Source of the DNA: Caulobacteraceae bacterium | GTDB taxonomy: Bacteria; Pseudomonadota; Alphaproteobacteria; Caulobacterales; Caulobacteraceae | Assembly: GCA_947441065.1 (NCBI GenBank) | Contig: CANESI010000006.1 | Coordinates: forward strand, 29,253 to 93,252 | Reading direction: 5' to 3' | Length of the DNA: 64,000 nucleotides | Shown: positions 1-8,546 of the stretch, in pieces | How the letters are laid out: every line of letters begins with the position of its first letter | How positions within the stretch are numbered: position 1 is the stretch's first letter | Notes under the pieces: model-generated | What the model saw: the letters and a program-made list of their open reading frames with translations, nothing else | Database searches by the model: none | What the model was told of the DNA's origin: nothing | Made by a program: the position numbers and the translations under genes

Positions 1-948
1 ATTGGCAAGGCCGGTGCTGACCAGGCCGGTGCGCTGGGGCACATGACCACCTAGGTCGGTGCGGACCGACAGCTTGCCGCCCAGAACATTGAACAGCTCG
101 ATGGCGGGGACCAGACCGATGGCCTGACAGATTGTATCGCAAGTGAAGGTGCGGCTATCGCCCCCCGCTACCGGCACCACCGTCGCGCGCTCGACACCGT
201 CGGCGCCGCCGCTGGCCGAGACGATCACATGGCCGGTCAAGATCTCGATCCCATGGTCGCGCACCTTGTCGGCAAGGGCCGCATCGCCCTGCACCTGATT
301 ACGCACCTCGATCAGAGCCGCGACCTTGAGCCCAGCCGCGACCACCATCAGGGCGGTATTGAGGGCCAGATCACCCGAACCCAAGATCAACACTTGGTTT
401 CCGGCAAAGGCGTCATAGCGTTTGATCAGAGCATGGAGCCCATTGGCCCCCATGACGCCGGGCTGATCCCAGCCTTGGAAGGATAGGCTCAGGTCGCGCG
501 ACCCCGTGGCGAGGATCAGTTGCTTGTAGGCCACCATCCAAGAGCGCTCTTCGTCGGCAAGGCCGACAGCCGCTTCGGGCATGGCGGCAATGCCCGGGCC
601 ATTCTGGAAGGCGCCCCAAGCATAGACGCCCAGAGCCACCTCGACGCCAGCCTCAAAGGCGGCTTCGAGCAGCGGATCAGAGGCGAAGACCTGCTCGATC
701 ATTCGGGCCTTATTGTCGACGGCGCGGGTCATGCGGCCACCGAAATAGAGCGGCGTATCCAAGCCCATCAGGGAGGCGGAGACGGGATTTTCATCGACCA
801 GCAGGACGCTCGCCCCGCCCTTGGCCGCTGCGATGGCCGCTGCGACACCCGAGGGGCCCGCGCCGATCACCACGACATCGGCCTTTTGAGATGCCGAGGG
901 GAAGCGGTTTGTGATCGAATAGCGATCGACCAGTTTGGCGTCGGTCAT
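1..948 (-). CDS. NAD(P)/FAD-dependent oxidoreductase (HcnB / opine-oxidase-A / sarcosine oxidase alpha-like), 3' end outside window
   Basis: Reverse strand open from ATG at 948 to the window edge: MTDAKLVDRYSITNRFPSASQKADVVVIGAGPSGVAAAIAAAKGG (Rossmann GxGxxG), later ILGSGDLALNTALMVVAAG and CQAIGLVPAIELFNVLGGKL. Absent from the ORF track because it has no stop in the window. ATGA overlap with the 945..2201 gene. Confidence 0.85.
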   Translation of the reverse strand, partial: MTDAKLVDRYSITNRFPSASQKADVVVIGAGPSGVAAAIAAAKGGASVLLVDENPVSASLMGLDTPLYFGGRMTRAVDNKARMIEQVFASDPLLEAAFEAGVEVALGVYAWGAFQNGPGIAAMPEAAVGLADEERSWMVAYKQLILATGSRDLSLSFQGWDQPGVMGANGLHALIKRYDAFAGNQVLILGSGDLALNTALMVVAAGLKVAALIEVRNQVQGDAALADKVRDHGIEILTGHVIVSASGGADGVERATVVPVAGGDSRTFTCDTICQAIGLVPAIELFNVLGGKLSVRTDLGGHVPQRTGLVSTGLAN

Positions 949-2201
949 ACGGCCTCCAGAGCCTGAGAAAGATCTGCGATCAGATCATCAATATGTTCAA
1001 GGCCCACCGAGATGCGGATGGTGCCATCATCAATACCCACCTCTTCGCGCTGGGCCTGAGGCACAGCATAGTGGGTGGTGGTCGCCGAGTGGCAGATCAG
1101 GGTCTCGGCCCCGCCAAGGCTGACGGCCATCTTGGCCAGCCGCACCCGATCAAGCATACGGAAGGCCTCGGCCTCTCCGCCCTTGATCTTGAACGAGAAG
1201 GTCGAGCCTGCGCCCTTGCACTGACGATCATAGACGGCGCGGGCGGGCGATCCTTCGGGCAGAAAGCCTAAGTAAGTCACAGCGCGGACCTTGGGATGGT
1301 CGGCCAAGAACCGGGCAATGGCAGCGGCATTGGAACAGGACCGCTCGGTCCGCAAAGACAGGGTCTCCAGCGAGCGCAGCATCAGCCAGCTTGTATGGGG
1401 ATCAAGATGACAGCCAAAGGTCGTGCGCCGCTGTTTCAGACGTCGCACGAGGGCGGCATCACCACTGACAGACCCAGCCAGCAGATCGCTATGACCGCCG
1501 CAATATTTGGTCAGAGACGTCATGGTCAGGTCGGCACCGTGCTTGAGCGGCGACTGAAGAAGGGGGCCAAGGAAGGTATTATCCACGACCACGATGGGCC
1601 GAAATCCGGTCTTGGCCCCGACCTCATCGGCAATGGCGCGGATCATGGCAATGTCTGCTGTCGCCCCCGTTGGATTGGCCGGGCTTTCGATCATCATCAC
1701 TGTCAGAGGCCCGGCCTTGAGGGCCAGATCGACGGCGGCCTGCACATTGGCCCGGTCCACCGCAACGGTAATGCCAAAGGGCTTGATGCCATAGTCGGTC
1801 AGGTGGCCGTTCATCAGCCCATCGGTGCCGCTATAGATCGGGCGGCTATAGACCATGCTGTCGCCGGGACGCAGCAGGGTCATCAGGGTCGTGCTCAGCG
1901 CCGCCATGCCGCTGGAAAAGGCCGCGCAGTCCTCGGCGCCATCGATCACCGCCAACCGCTTTTCGACCATATCCAGATTGGGATGGTTGAGGCGCGAATA
2001 GATATAGGCCCCGGCAGGCTCGCCATCGACCGGACCATTGAAAAACACCCGGTGGGCATCCTTGGCGATCTGGGCGCTGGGATAGACGAAGGTCGAGGTC
2101 AAAAACAGCGGCGGCTTGGCCGAGCCCTGATGCTGAGCCGGATCATAGCCATAGCCGATGGCCAGGGTTTCGAGATGCAGACCCGTGGGATCAGTGGTCA
2201 T
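945..2201 (-). CDS. PLP-dependent Cys/Met metabolism enzyme (cystathionine gamma-synthase / methionine gamma-lyase family)
   Basis: LETLAIGYGYDP...YIYSRLNHPNLDMVEKRLAVIDGAEDCAAFSSGMAA...VVVDNTFLGPLLQSPLKHGADLTMTSLTKYCGGHSDLLAG (PLP lysine SLTKYCGGHSD). Confidence 0.9.
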   Translation of the reverse strand: MTTDPTGLHLETLAIGYGYDPAQHQGSAKPPLFLTSTFVYPSAQIAKDAHRVFFNGPVDGEPAGAYIYSRLNHPNLDMVEKRLAVIDGAEDCAAFSSGMAALSTTLMTLLRPGDSMVYSRPIYSGTDGLMNGHLTDYGIKPFGITVAVDRANVQAAVDLALKAGPLTVMMIESPANPTGATADIAMIRAIADEVGAKTGFRPIVVVDNTFLGPLLQSPLKHGADLTMTSLTKYCGGHSDLLAGSVSGDAALVRRLKQRRTTFGCHLDPHTSWLMLRSLETLSLRTERSCSNAAAIARFLADHPKVRAVTYLGFLPEGSPARAVYDRQCKGAGSTFSFKIKGGEAEAFRMLDRVRLAKMAVSLGGAETLICHSATTTHYAVPQAQREEVGIDDGTIRISVGLEHIDDLIADLSQALEAV

Positions 2202-2218
2202 GGGATCGGTTCCGCCCG

Positions 2219-3427
2219 TCAGCTGTTTGCGTCGATATAGGCCTTAGCCTTGGCGCAATACCAGTCGATGATCCGCAAAACCAAAACTTCGGCCTCAGGC
2301 GAATAGGGGCCAGGTTTGTAACCGATGGAATTGACGCCCTTTTGATTGTTCTCGGCCAGATCGCGGTCTTGGATATTGGTCTTGTTCCAGATGTCGCTCA
2401 GGCCCTCAGCCGTATAGTCGACCCCTTCAACCGCATCCTTGGAGACATACCATTTGGCGACCACATGGGTCTCGTTGGGGGCCACGGGAAGGGCGCTGAA
2501 GATGAAGGTGAAATCGCCCAAGGTGTGACAGAAACTATGGGGCTCGAGCGCCCAACGCATAGTGCCAATATCGCCGTCTCCGACCTTGCCCATGGTCTTG
2601 GCCACCAGCGGCTTGCCATCCTCCGACATGGTTACAAAGCCCGGATTGAGCGGGAAGCGCATGGCTTGCCACCAGTCGCCCTCGACCGGACCGACAGGCA
2701 GACCCATCGATTCCATCTTGCTATTGTAGGCCTCAAGCGCGGCCTTATCGTCATAGTCAAAATAGGCCGTGGTCCCGGTTGGGAAGCTGGCCGACAGCTC
2801 AGGGTGACCGGTCAGACAGTGATAGCACTCGCGCGCATTTTCCATGACCAGCTTCCAGTTGGCCATCTCGACCAAGACGCTTTCATGGGCCAGCTTGGCA
2901 TTGGCAAAGTCATGGGGCGCCATGAGCGGGCCAGCCTTGGCGCGGTACTCATCAAAGGCGGGGGGATTGTCCGACAGACAGATGTGGACCGCACCTTCCA
3001 GAACCTCGATGGCGATCGGGGTCAGGCCATGGTCGTTCATCTCGAAATCTTCGGCCATGCGCGGCGCGCTGACCAACTCACCGGTCAGTTCATAGGTCCA
3101 TTTGTGATAGGGGCAGACGAGGCGCGGCGATGAGCCATGGCCGGTCTTGCAGATCTGGGCACCGCGATGGCGGCACGAATTGTGGAAGGCCCGCAAGGTG
3201 CCATCGCGGCCCCGTACCACGACGATGGGCCAAGGGCCAATATTCATGGCCAAGGTGGCCCCGGCCTTAGGCAGTTCGCATTCCAGACCCAATAACAGCC
3301 AAGACTGACCATAGATGGCCAGTAGATCGAACTCAAAGATGTCCGGATCATTATAGAGCGCCTGTGGCAGGGCATGACCCGTCTTGCGTTGCGCGAACAG
3401 GTCCGAAATTTTTGCCAAGTCCAACAT
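2219..3427 (-). CDS. Rieske non-heme iron oxygenase alpha subunit (GbcA / stachydrine demethylase / choline monooxygenase-like)
   Basis: Rieske motif CRHRGAQIC...CPYHKWTYELTGEL; mononuclear iron motif ENARECYHCLTGHPE; C-terminal NNQKGVNSIGYKPGPYSPEAE. Confidence 0.9.
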   Translation of the reverse strand: MLDLAKISDLFAQRKTGHALPQALYNDPDIFEFDLLAIYGQSWLLLGLECELPKAGATLAMNIGPWPIVVVRGRDGTLRAFHNSCRHRGAQICKTGHGSSPRLVCPYHKWTYELTGELVSAPRMAEDFEMNDHGLTPIAIEVLEGAVHICLSDNPPAFDEYRAKAGPLMAPHDFANAKLAHESVLVEMANWKLVMENARECYHCLTGHPELSASFPTGTTAYFDYDDKAALEAYNSKMESMGLPVGPVEGDWWQAMRFPLNPGFVTMSEDGKPLVAKTMGKVGDGDIGTMRWALEPHSFCHTLGDFTFIFSALPVAPNETHVVAKWYVSKDAVEGVDYTAEGLSDIWNKTNIQDRDLAENNQKGVNSIGYKPGPYSPEAEVLVLRIIDWYCAKAKAYIDANS

Positions 3428-3450
3428 GAGGCCTCCTAAAACAGACCTTT

Positions 3451-3484
3451 AGATTGCCACGTTGCGCGGGGGGCTGGGCAATCT
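3451..3484. promoter_or_regulatory. Candidate operator: perfect 8-bp inverted repeat AGATTGCC-N18-GGCAATCT
   Basis: Read directly in the divergent intergenic region between the Rieske gene and the LysR gene. Confidence 0.45.
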
Positions 3485-3589
3485 TATTTCCTCATATGCC
3501 TATATCGTTTTGACCGCTGCGGCGCTTGACCTCAGCGCAGAATGGCCGTGTGGTGCTTTTTTCTGCAATGGCTTTGAAAGGTCTGACGA

Positions 3590-4522
3590 GTGATCAACCG
3601 CCGATGGCTTCCCCTTAACGCCCTTCGAGCCTTTGACGCGGTCGGTCAGCACCTCAGCTTTACTGCGGGGGCGCAGGCTTTGCACGTCTCGCAAAGCGCC
3701 CTCAGCCGTCACGTGATCGGCCTTGAAGACCTGCTCGGAAAACAGCTTTTCGAGCGCCGCCCTCAGCGTCTGGTCCTGACCGAGGCCGGGGCCGCGCTGT
3801 TGCCCGTCGTGCGCAAATCCTTTGATCGGCTGGAACAGTCGCTCAACACCATTCGCGACAGCAACCGCAATGTCCGCACCCTGCGCATCCATATGCCGCC
3901 GTCCTTGCTGCACCAGATGGGCCTGCCGCTGCTGCGCGATTTTCGTCGAGAATTTCCAGACATATTGATCGATGTCTCTTCGTCCCACGTGACCGGCCTA
4001 CCGGCGCAGGATCTGGATATGGCCGTCGTCTATGATCGCCAGAACGTTGATGACAAGGTCTCGGACCTTCTGTGGCTCGTGCGCGTGACCCCGGTCTGCT
4101 CGCCAGAACTGGCCGAAAAACATGCCGGAAAATCTATCGATCAGTTTTTGGCCGACAATGAGCTGTTACATGTGAAGCTGGAGAGCGAGCCGCGCGGCAT
4201 GCTCTGGTCGATCTATATGCGCCAATGCGGCATTGTCGCCGATACCGATCGGGGCCTGGCTTTCGACACGGCCATCTCGGCGGTCAAATATGCCATTTCC
4301 GGCGAGGGCGTTGCCTTGGCCGATGTGGACATGTTCGCCGAGGAACTGGCCGATGGCAAACTGGTGGCCCCGTTCGATACGGCGCTCGAGGACGGCTTTG
4401 GCTACTATCTGAAATTCCACCCTGAAGATCTGGCCGATCCCGCCGTGGCCCTATTCCGGACCTGGATCATTAGTCGCTTTGCCACCACGAGCGAGCCCGC
4501 CAAGGTCAGCCGCGAGCCCTGA
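3590..4522 (+). CDS. LysR-family regulator, GcvA-like
   Basis: RRWLPLNALRAFDAVGQHLSFTAGAQALHVSQSALSRHVIGLEDLLGKQLFERRPQRLVLTEAG helix-turn-helix. Confidence 0.92.
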   Translation: MINRRWLPLNALRAFDAVGQHLSFTAGAQALHVSQSALSRHVIGLEDLLGKQLFERRPQRLVLTEAGAALLPVVRKSFDRLEQSLNTIRDSNRNVRTLRIHMPPSLLHQMGLPLLRDFRREFPDILIDVSSSHVTGLPAQDLDMAVVYDRQNVDDKVSDLLWLVRVTPVCSPELAEKHAGKSIDQFLADNELLHVKLESEPRGMLWSIYMRQCGIVADTDRGLAFDTAISAVKYAISGEGVALADVDMFAEELADGKLVAPFDTALEDGFGYYLKFHPEDLADPAVALFRTWIISRFATTSEPAKVSREP

Positions 4523-4538
4523 TTTAGCCGGTTAGCGC

Positions 4539-5603
4539 CTAGGTCGGGGGGATGACGACCAGCTTGCCAATATGCCGCTTGGCCAGAAAGTCCTTCTGAG
4601 CCTGTACAAGGTCCGACAGGGGGTAGGTCTGGGCCAACAGAGGCTTGATCTCGCCGCGCTCAATATAGCCAATGAGGGCTTCGAACACCCCCTCCTCTTG
4701 GGCCGTGCAGCCAAAGAGGGTCAAATCCTTCAGATAGAGCTTACGAAGGTCCAAGCTGACCATCGGCCCGGCAATGGCCCCGGAGACCGCATAGCGACCG
4801 CGCGGCTTGAGCACCTCCAGCAGGTCAGGCCAGTCCTCTCCGCCGACCACATCGATAACGACGTCGATGGTATTATCGCCGACGGCCTCTAACAGAGGCT
4901 GATCACGCGAGATGAGGCGGTCGGCACCCAAGACCGCGCAGTCCGCGATCTTTAGCGGTGAGACCACCGCCAGCACCTCAGCGCCCCGGCGCTTGGCCAA
5001 CTGCACCGCTGCCGACCCAACCCCGCCTGTGGCTCCCGTGATCAAGACCCGCTCACCCGCCTTGACGCCGCTGCGCGTCAAGAGGTTCTCAGCGGTGGCA
5101 TAGGAGCAGGGAAAGCTTGCCAGTTCAGCATCGCTCAAGGCGCTGTTGATCCTATGGGCATCGGCGGAGGGAACTGAGACATATTGCGCAAAGCCGCCGT
5201 CGCGCTCTGATCCGAGCCAAACATCCAACAGACCTTGGCGCAGGGAAACCAGGCAGGCCTGAACCAGAACCCGCTGACCGACACGAGCCGGGTCAACCCC
5301 TAGGCCAACAGCCACCACTTCTCCGCAGACATCCGCCCCCTGAACACGCGGAAAGCCCAAGGCCTCGCCCGTCCAACTGCCATCGGTGACGCTGCCATCC
5401 TCAGCCGCACTATTCGAATACCAGCCGATGCGCGTATTGATGTCGGTATTGTTGATCCCCGCCGCCCCGACCCGGATCAGCACCTCACCGGCCAAGGGCG
5501 AGGGGCGCGGAAAATCTGTGCGATAGCTGAGTTGCTCATAGCCGCCGTGACCGGTCAAAACCATGGCCGTCATCAGCGTGGGCAGTGCGGTTTCATCGGA
5601 CAT
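4539..5603 (-). CDS. MDR-family alcohol dehydrogenase / quinone oxidoreductase
   Basis: GGYEQLSYRTDFPRPSPLAGEVLIRVGAAGINNTDI...VLITGATGGVGSAAVQLAKRRGAEVLAV. Confidence 0.88.
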   Translation of the reverse strand: MSDETALPTLMTAMVLTGHGGYEQLSYRTDFPRPSPLAGEVLIRVGAAGINNTDINTRIGWYSNSAAEDGSVTDGSWTGEALGFPRVQGADVCGEVVAVGLGVDPARVGQRVLVQACLVSLRQGLLDVWLGSERDGGFAQYVSVPSADAHRINSALSDAELASFPCSYATAENLLTRSGVKAGERVLITGATGGVGSAAVQLAKRRGAEVLAVVSPLKIADCAVLGADRLISRDQPLLEAVGDNTIDVVIDVVGGEDWPDLLEVLKPRGRYAVSGAIAGPMVSLDLRKLYLKDLTLFGCTAQEEGVFEALIGYIERGEIKPLLAQTYPLSDLVQAQKDFLAKRHIGKLVVIPPT

Positions 5604-5848
5604 TGAGCCTGCTCCGACGGGCCAAAATCACAATCGCCCGGCCTGTCCTTGATAGGCCTCCCAACCGCCCTTGCAAATCCCGTCCCTTTGCGAAAAAAAT
5701 TTTGCATTCCGGTTAAAATATTCAATTGTTTGCTTGTGCTGCGCCTCTCAAAACCGAAGTCCATCGTGGGCTTGACGCCCGCGCCTCGCTGTTCGAAACA
5801 GACTGTATCGAACCGGATCAACGCCTCAACTATGGTCATGAAATTCCA

Positions 5849-6802
5849 ATGAAAATCGGCTTTATCGGACTGGGAAATGTCGGCGGCAAGCTGGCGGGTA
5901 GCCTTCTGCGCAATGGTCACGATGTGACGGTGCGCGATCTGAACCCAGATCTGATGGCGGAATTTGTTGCCAAGGGGGCCAAGAGCGCCGCTTCGCCCAA
6001 GGAAATGGCCGAGCAGGTCGACATGATCATCACCTGCCTGCCCTCCCCCGCTGCCACGGCCCATGTGGTCGAGGCCGAGGATGGTTTCCTTCAAGCCCTG
6101 CGTCCGGGCATGGTCTGGCTCGAGATGAGCACCACCGACTATGAAGAGGTCATCCGCCTAGGCAAACTGGTCGAGGCCAAGGGGGCCATGATCATGGACA
6201 GCCCGGTCTCCGGCGGCTGTCACCGGGCCGACACCGGCAATATCGCCATCTTCGCGGGCGGCAAGCGCGAAGCCTTCGAATATGTGCTTCCCGTCCTGAC
6301 CACCATGGGCCGCCGCATCCTGCACACGGGCGAGCTGGGCTCCGCCTCACGCCTGAAGGTCGTGACCAACTATCTGTGCACCGCCCATCTGGTGGCGCTG
6401 GCCGAAGCCCTGACCACCTGCAAGGTCGTGGGTCTGGACATGAACACCGCCTATGAGGCCATCCGCATCTCGTCGGGCAACAGCTTCGTGCACGAGACCG
6501 AGTCGCAGGTCATTTTGAACGGCAGCCGTGACATCAGCTTCACCATGGATCTGGTGATCAAGGATGTCGGCCTGTTCGACCAACTGGCGCAGGACCATAA
6601 TGTGCCGCTGGAACTGTCGCCTCTGGTCTTGAACATCTTCAAGGACAGCGCCGAACGTTACGGCCAGCGCGAGTTTTCGCCCAACGTCATTCGCCGCTAT
6701 GAAGAGCCTTGCGGCGTCAAGGTTCTGGGCCAAGGCTTCCCCGCCGAAATGACCGACGACGAGCCAGAAGAACCCGGCTACGAAGTGATCGCAAAGCGCT
6801 AA
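5849..6802 (+). CDS. Beta-hydroxyacid dehydrogenase (3-hydroxyisobutyrate dehydrogenase family)
   Basis: MKIGFIGLGNVGGKLAGSLLRNGHDVTVRDLNP; DSPVSGGCHRADTGNIAIFAGG. Start moved to ATG at 5849 from the track start at 5726. Confidence 0.9.
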   Translation: MKIGFIGLGNVGGKLAGSLLRNGHDVTVRDLNPDLMAEFVAKGAKSAASPKEMAEQVDMIITCLPSPAATAHVVEAEDGFLQALRPGMVWLEMSTTDYEEVIRLGKLVEAKGAMIMDSPVSGGCHRADTGNIAIFAGGKREAFEYVLPVLTTMGRRILHTGELGSASRLKVVTNYLCTAHLVALAEALTTCKVVGLDMNTAYEAIRISSGNSFVHETESQVILNGSRDISFTMDLVIKDVGLFDQLAQDHNVPLELSPLVLNIFKDSAERYGQREFSPNVIRRYEEPCGVKVLGQGFPAEMTDDEPEEPGYEVIAKR

Positions 6803-6849
6803 TCGGAACCCTGTTCCGCGCCTATCCCCTATCGCAAGGACCCTTGCCC

Positions 6850-8349
6850 ATGATCCCTCTTGACCATTCGGCCTGGAAGGCGCGGGCCAAGGCTCTGAAG
6901 ATCGAGACCGGCCTGTTCATCGACGGTGCCTTTCGCGCAGCCGCTGATGGGGCCCTGTTCAACGCCCTTGATCCAGCCAATGGCCAGACCGTGGCTGAGG
7001 TCTCTTGCGGCAATGGCAGCGATATTGACCGGGCGGTCGCCTCGGCCAAGGCCGCGTGGGATGATGGTCGGTGGCGGCACATGTCGCCGCGCGCACGCAT
7101 GGCGGTGTTCAGCCGCTTTGCCGATCTGGTCGAAGAAAACGCTGTTGATCTCGCCCTCTTGGAATGTCTGTCCATGGGCAAACCGGTTAGCGACAGTCTC
7201 AATATCGACGTTCCGGAAACGGTCGTGACCATCCGCTATTTCGGCGAGGCCATCGACAAGGTGGCCGGGACGGTGACCAACTCGCCGCACGAAGCGGTCC
7301 AGATCATCGCGCGCGAGCCGCTGGGCGTCGTCGGGGCCATCTCCTCTTGGAACTATCCCCTCCTGATGGCGACCTGGAAGATCGCGCCTGCTCTGGCTGC
7401 GGGCAACTGCGTGGTCCTGAAACCCGCGCAGCAAGCCCCCTTGAGCTGCCTGAAACTGGCGCAGCTCTTTGTCGAGGCGGGCGGTCCCGAAGGCGTGTTC
7501 AACGTCGTCAATGGCCGGGGGCAAGAGGCCGGCAAGGCGCTGGCCCTGCATCAGGACGTGGCCAAGATCAGCTTCACCGGCTCCACCGCCGTGGGCAAGC
7601 AGCTGATGATCTATGCCGGTCAGTCCAACCTCAAGCGCGTCAGCCTCGAGACCGGCGGCAAGAGCCCGCAGATCTTCATGCCCGATCTGGCCGATCTGGA
7701 CGCCGCCGTCGACGGCGCGATCCGAGGCATTTTCGATAATGCTGGACAGGTCTGTAACGCGGGCTCACGCCTGCTGGTCCATGCCGACATCCATGACGAG
7801 TTCATCGCCCGCTTCACCACGCGCTCGGCCGAGCTCTACACGGCAGGCGATCCGCTGGACCCCAGCACCACGCTTGGCCCCATGGTCTCACGCGCTCAGC
7901 AGCGCGACGTGCTCGGATGGATCGAAAAGGGCAAAGAAGACGGGGCCCACCTAGCCTTTGGCGGCACCGAGGTCGAAAGCCTGCCAGACGGCGCCTATGT
8001 CACCCCAACCCTCTTTACCGGCGTCACCCCCGGTATGACCATCGCCAAGGAAGAGATCTTCGGCCCCGTGGCTTCGCTCCTGTCGTTTGAGACGGAGGCG
8101 CAGGCGCTGCAGATGGCCAATGATTCCATCTATGGCCTCGCCGCCAGCGTCTGGACCTCAGACCTTGGCCGCGCCCATCGCATGATCAAGGCCATCGAAG
8201 CGGGAGTCGTCTGGGTCAACTGCTTCGGCGACGGCGACATGACCCAGCCCTTCGGCGGCTACAAGCAGTCGGGCAATACCCGCGACAAGTCGATGGAATG
8301 CCTGTCCGGCTACATGCAGTCCAAGGCGGCTTGGATCAATATCGCGTAG
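6850..8349 (+). CDS. Aldehyde dehydrogenase (betaine-aldehyde-dehydrogenase-like)
   Basis: SWNYPLLMATWKIAPALAAGNCVVLKPAQQ, VSLETGGKSPQIF, FDNAGQVCNAGSRLLV; start ATG at 6850. Confidence 0.92.
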   Translation: MIPLDHSAWKARAKALKIETGLFIDGAFRAAADGALFNALDPANGQTVAEVSCGNGSDIDRAVASAKAAWDDGRWRHMSPRARMAVFSRFADLVEENAVDLALLECLSMGKPVSDSLNIDVPETVVTIRYFGEAIDKVAGTVTNSPHEAVQIIAREPLGVVGAISSWNYPLLMATWKIAPALAAGNCVVLKPAQQAPLSCLKLAQLFVEAGGPEGVFNVVNGRGQEAGKALALHQDVAKISFTGSTAVGKQLMIYAGQSNLKRVSLETGGKSPQIFMPDLADLDAAVDGAIRGIFDNAGQVCNAGSRLLVHADIHDEFIARFTTRSAELYTAGDPLDPSTTLGPMVSRAQQRDVLGWIEKGKEDGAHLAFGGTEVESLPDGAYVTPTLFTGVTPGMTIAKEEIFGPVASLLSFETEAQALQMANDSIYGLAASVWTSDLGRAHRMIKAIEAGVVWVNCFGDGDMTQPFGGYKQSGNTRDKSMECLSGYMQSKAAWINIA

Positions 8350-8372
8350 GGGGGATGGACCCTGTTTTACCT

Positions 8373-8465
8373 GCGTCATTGCGAGCGCAGCGAAGCAACC
8401 CAGAGGACTGACACGAACCTGAATTGATGTTGCCCTAGATCGCTTCGCTGCGCTCGCAATGACGC
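8373..8465. repeat. Palindromic repeat family A: perfect 24-bp inverted repeat pair GCGTCATTGCGAGCGCAGCGAAGC / GCTTCGCTGCGCTCGCAATGACGC
   Basis: Arms 8373-8396 and 8442-8465 are exact reverse complements; a related copy lies at 59054-59087. Confidence 0.9.
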
Positions 8466-8530
8466 GGGGAGAGGGCTAGAACCGATAAGCCCTCTCCCTG
8501 TGGGAGAGGGTTGGGTGAGGGCCTTTTTTT
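8466..8530. repeat. Palindromic repeat family B (GGGAGAGGGCTAGAACCGATAAGCCCTCTCCC...GGGAGAGGGTTGGGTGAGGGCCTTTTTTT), possible terminator
   Basis: CCCTCTCCCtgtGGGAGAGGG hairpin; shares GGGAGAGGGCTAGAACCGATAAGCCCTC with the 37.1 kb copy; ends in a T tract. Confidence 0.8.
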
Positions 8531-8546
8531 AGTTAAAAAAGCCCCC

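Noticed and set aside
1296-2240. 314-aa plus-strand ORF and other long ORFs opposite the PLP enzyme
   Set aside because: Antisense to a gene with clear PLP-family motifs; low-complexity His/Gly/Arg-rich translation typical of GC-driven antisense ORFs.
8373-8530. CRISPR-like or transposon-end interpretation of the dispersed palindromes
   Set aside because: No regularly spaced direct repeats with unique spacers, no transposase and no target-site duplication that I could identify; REP/MITE-like repeats are the safer label.
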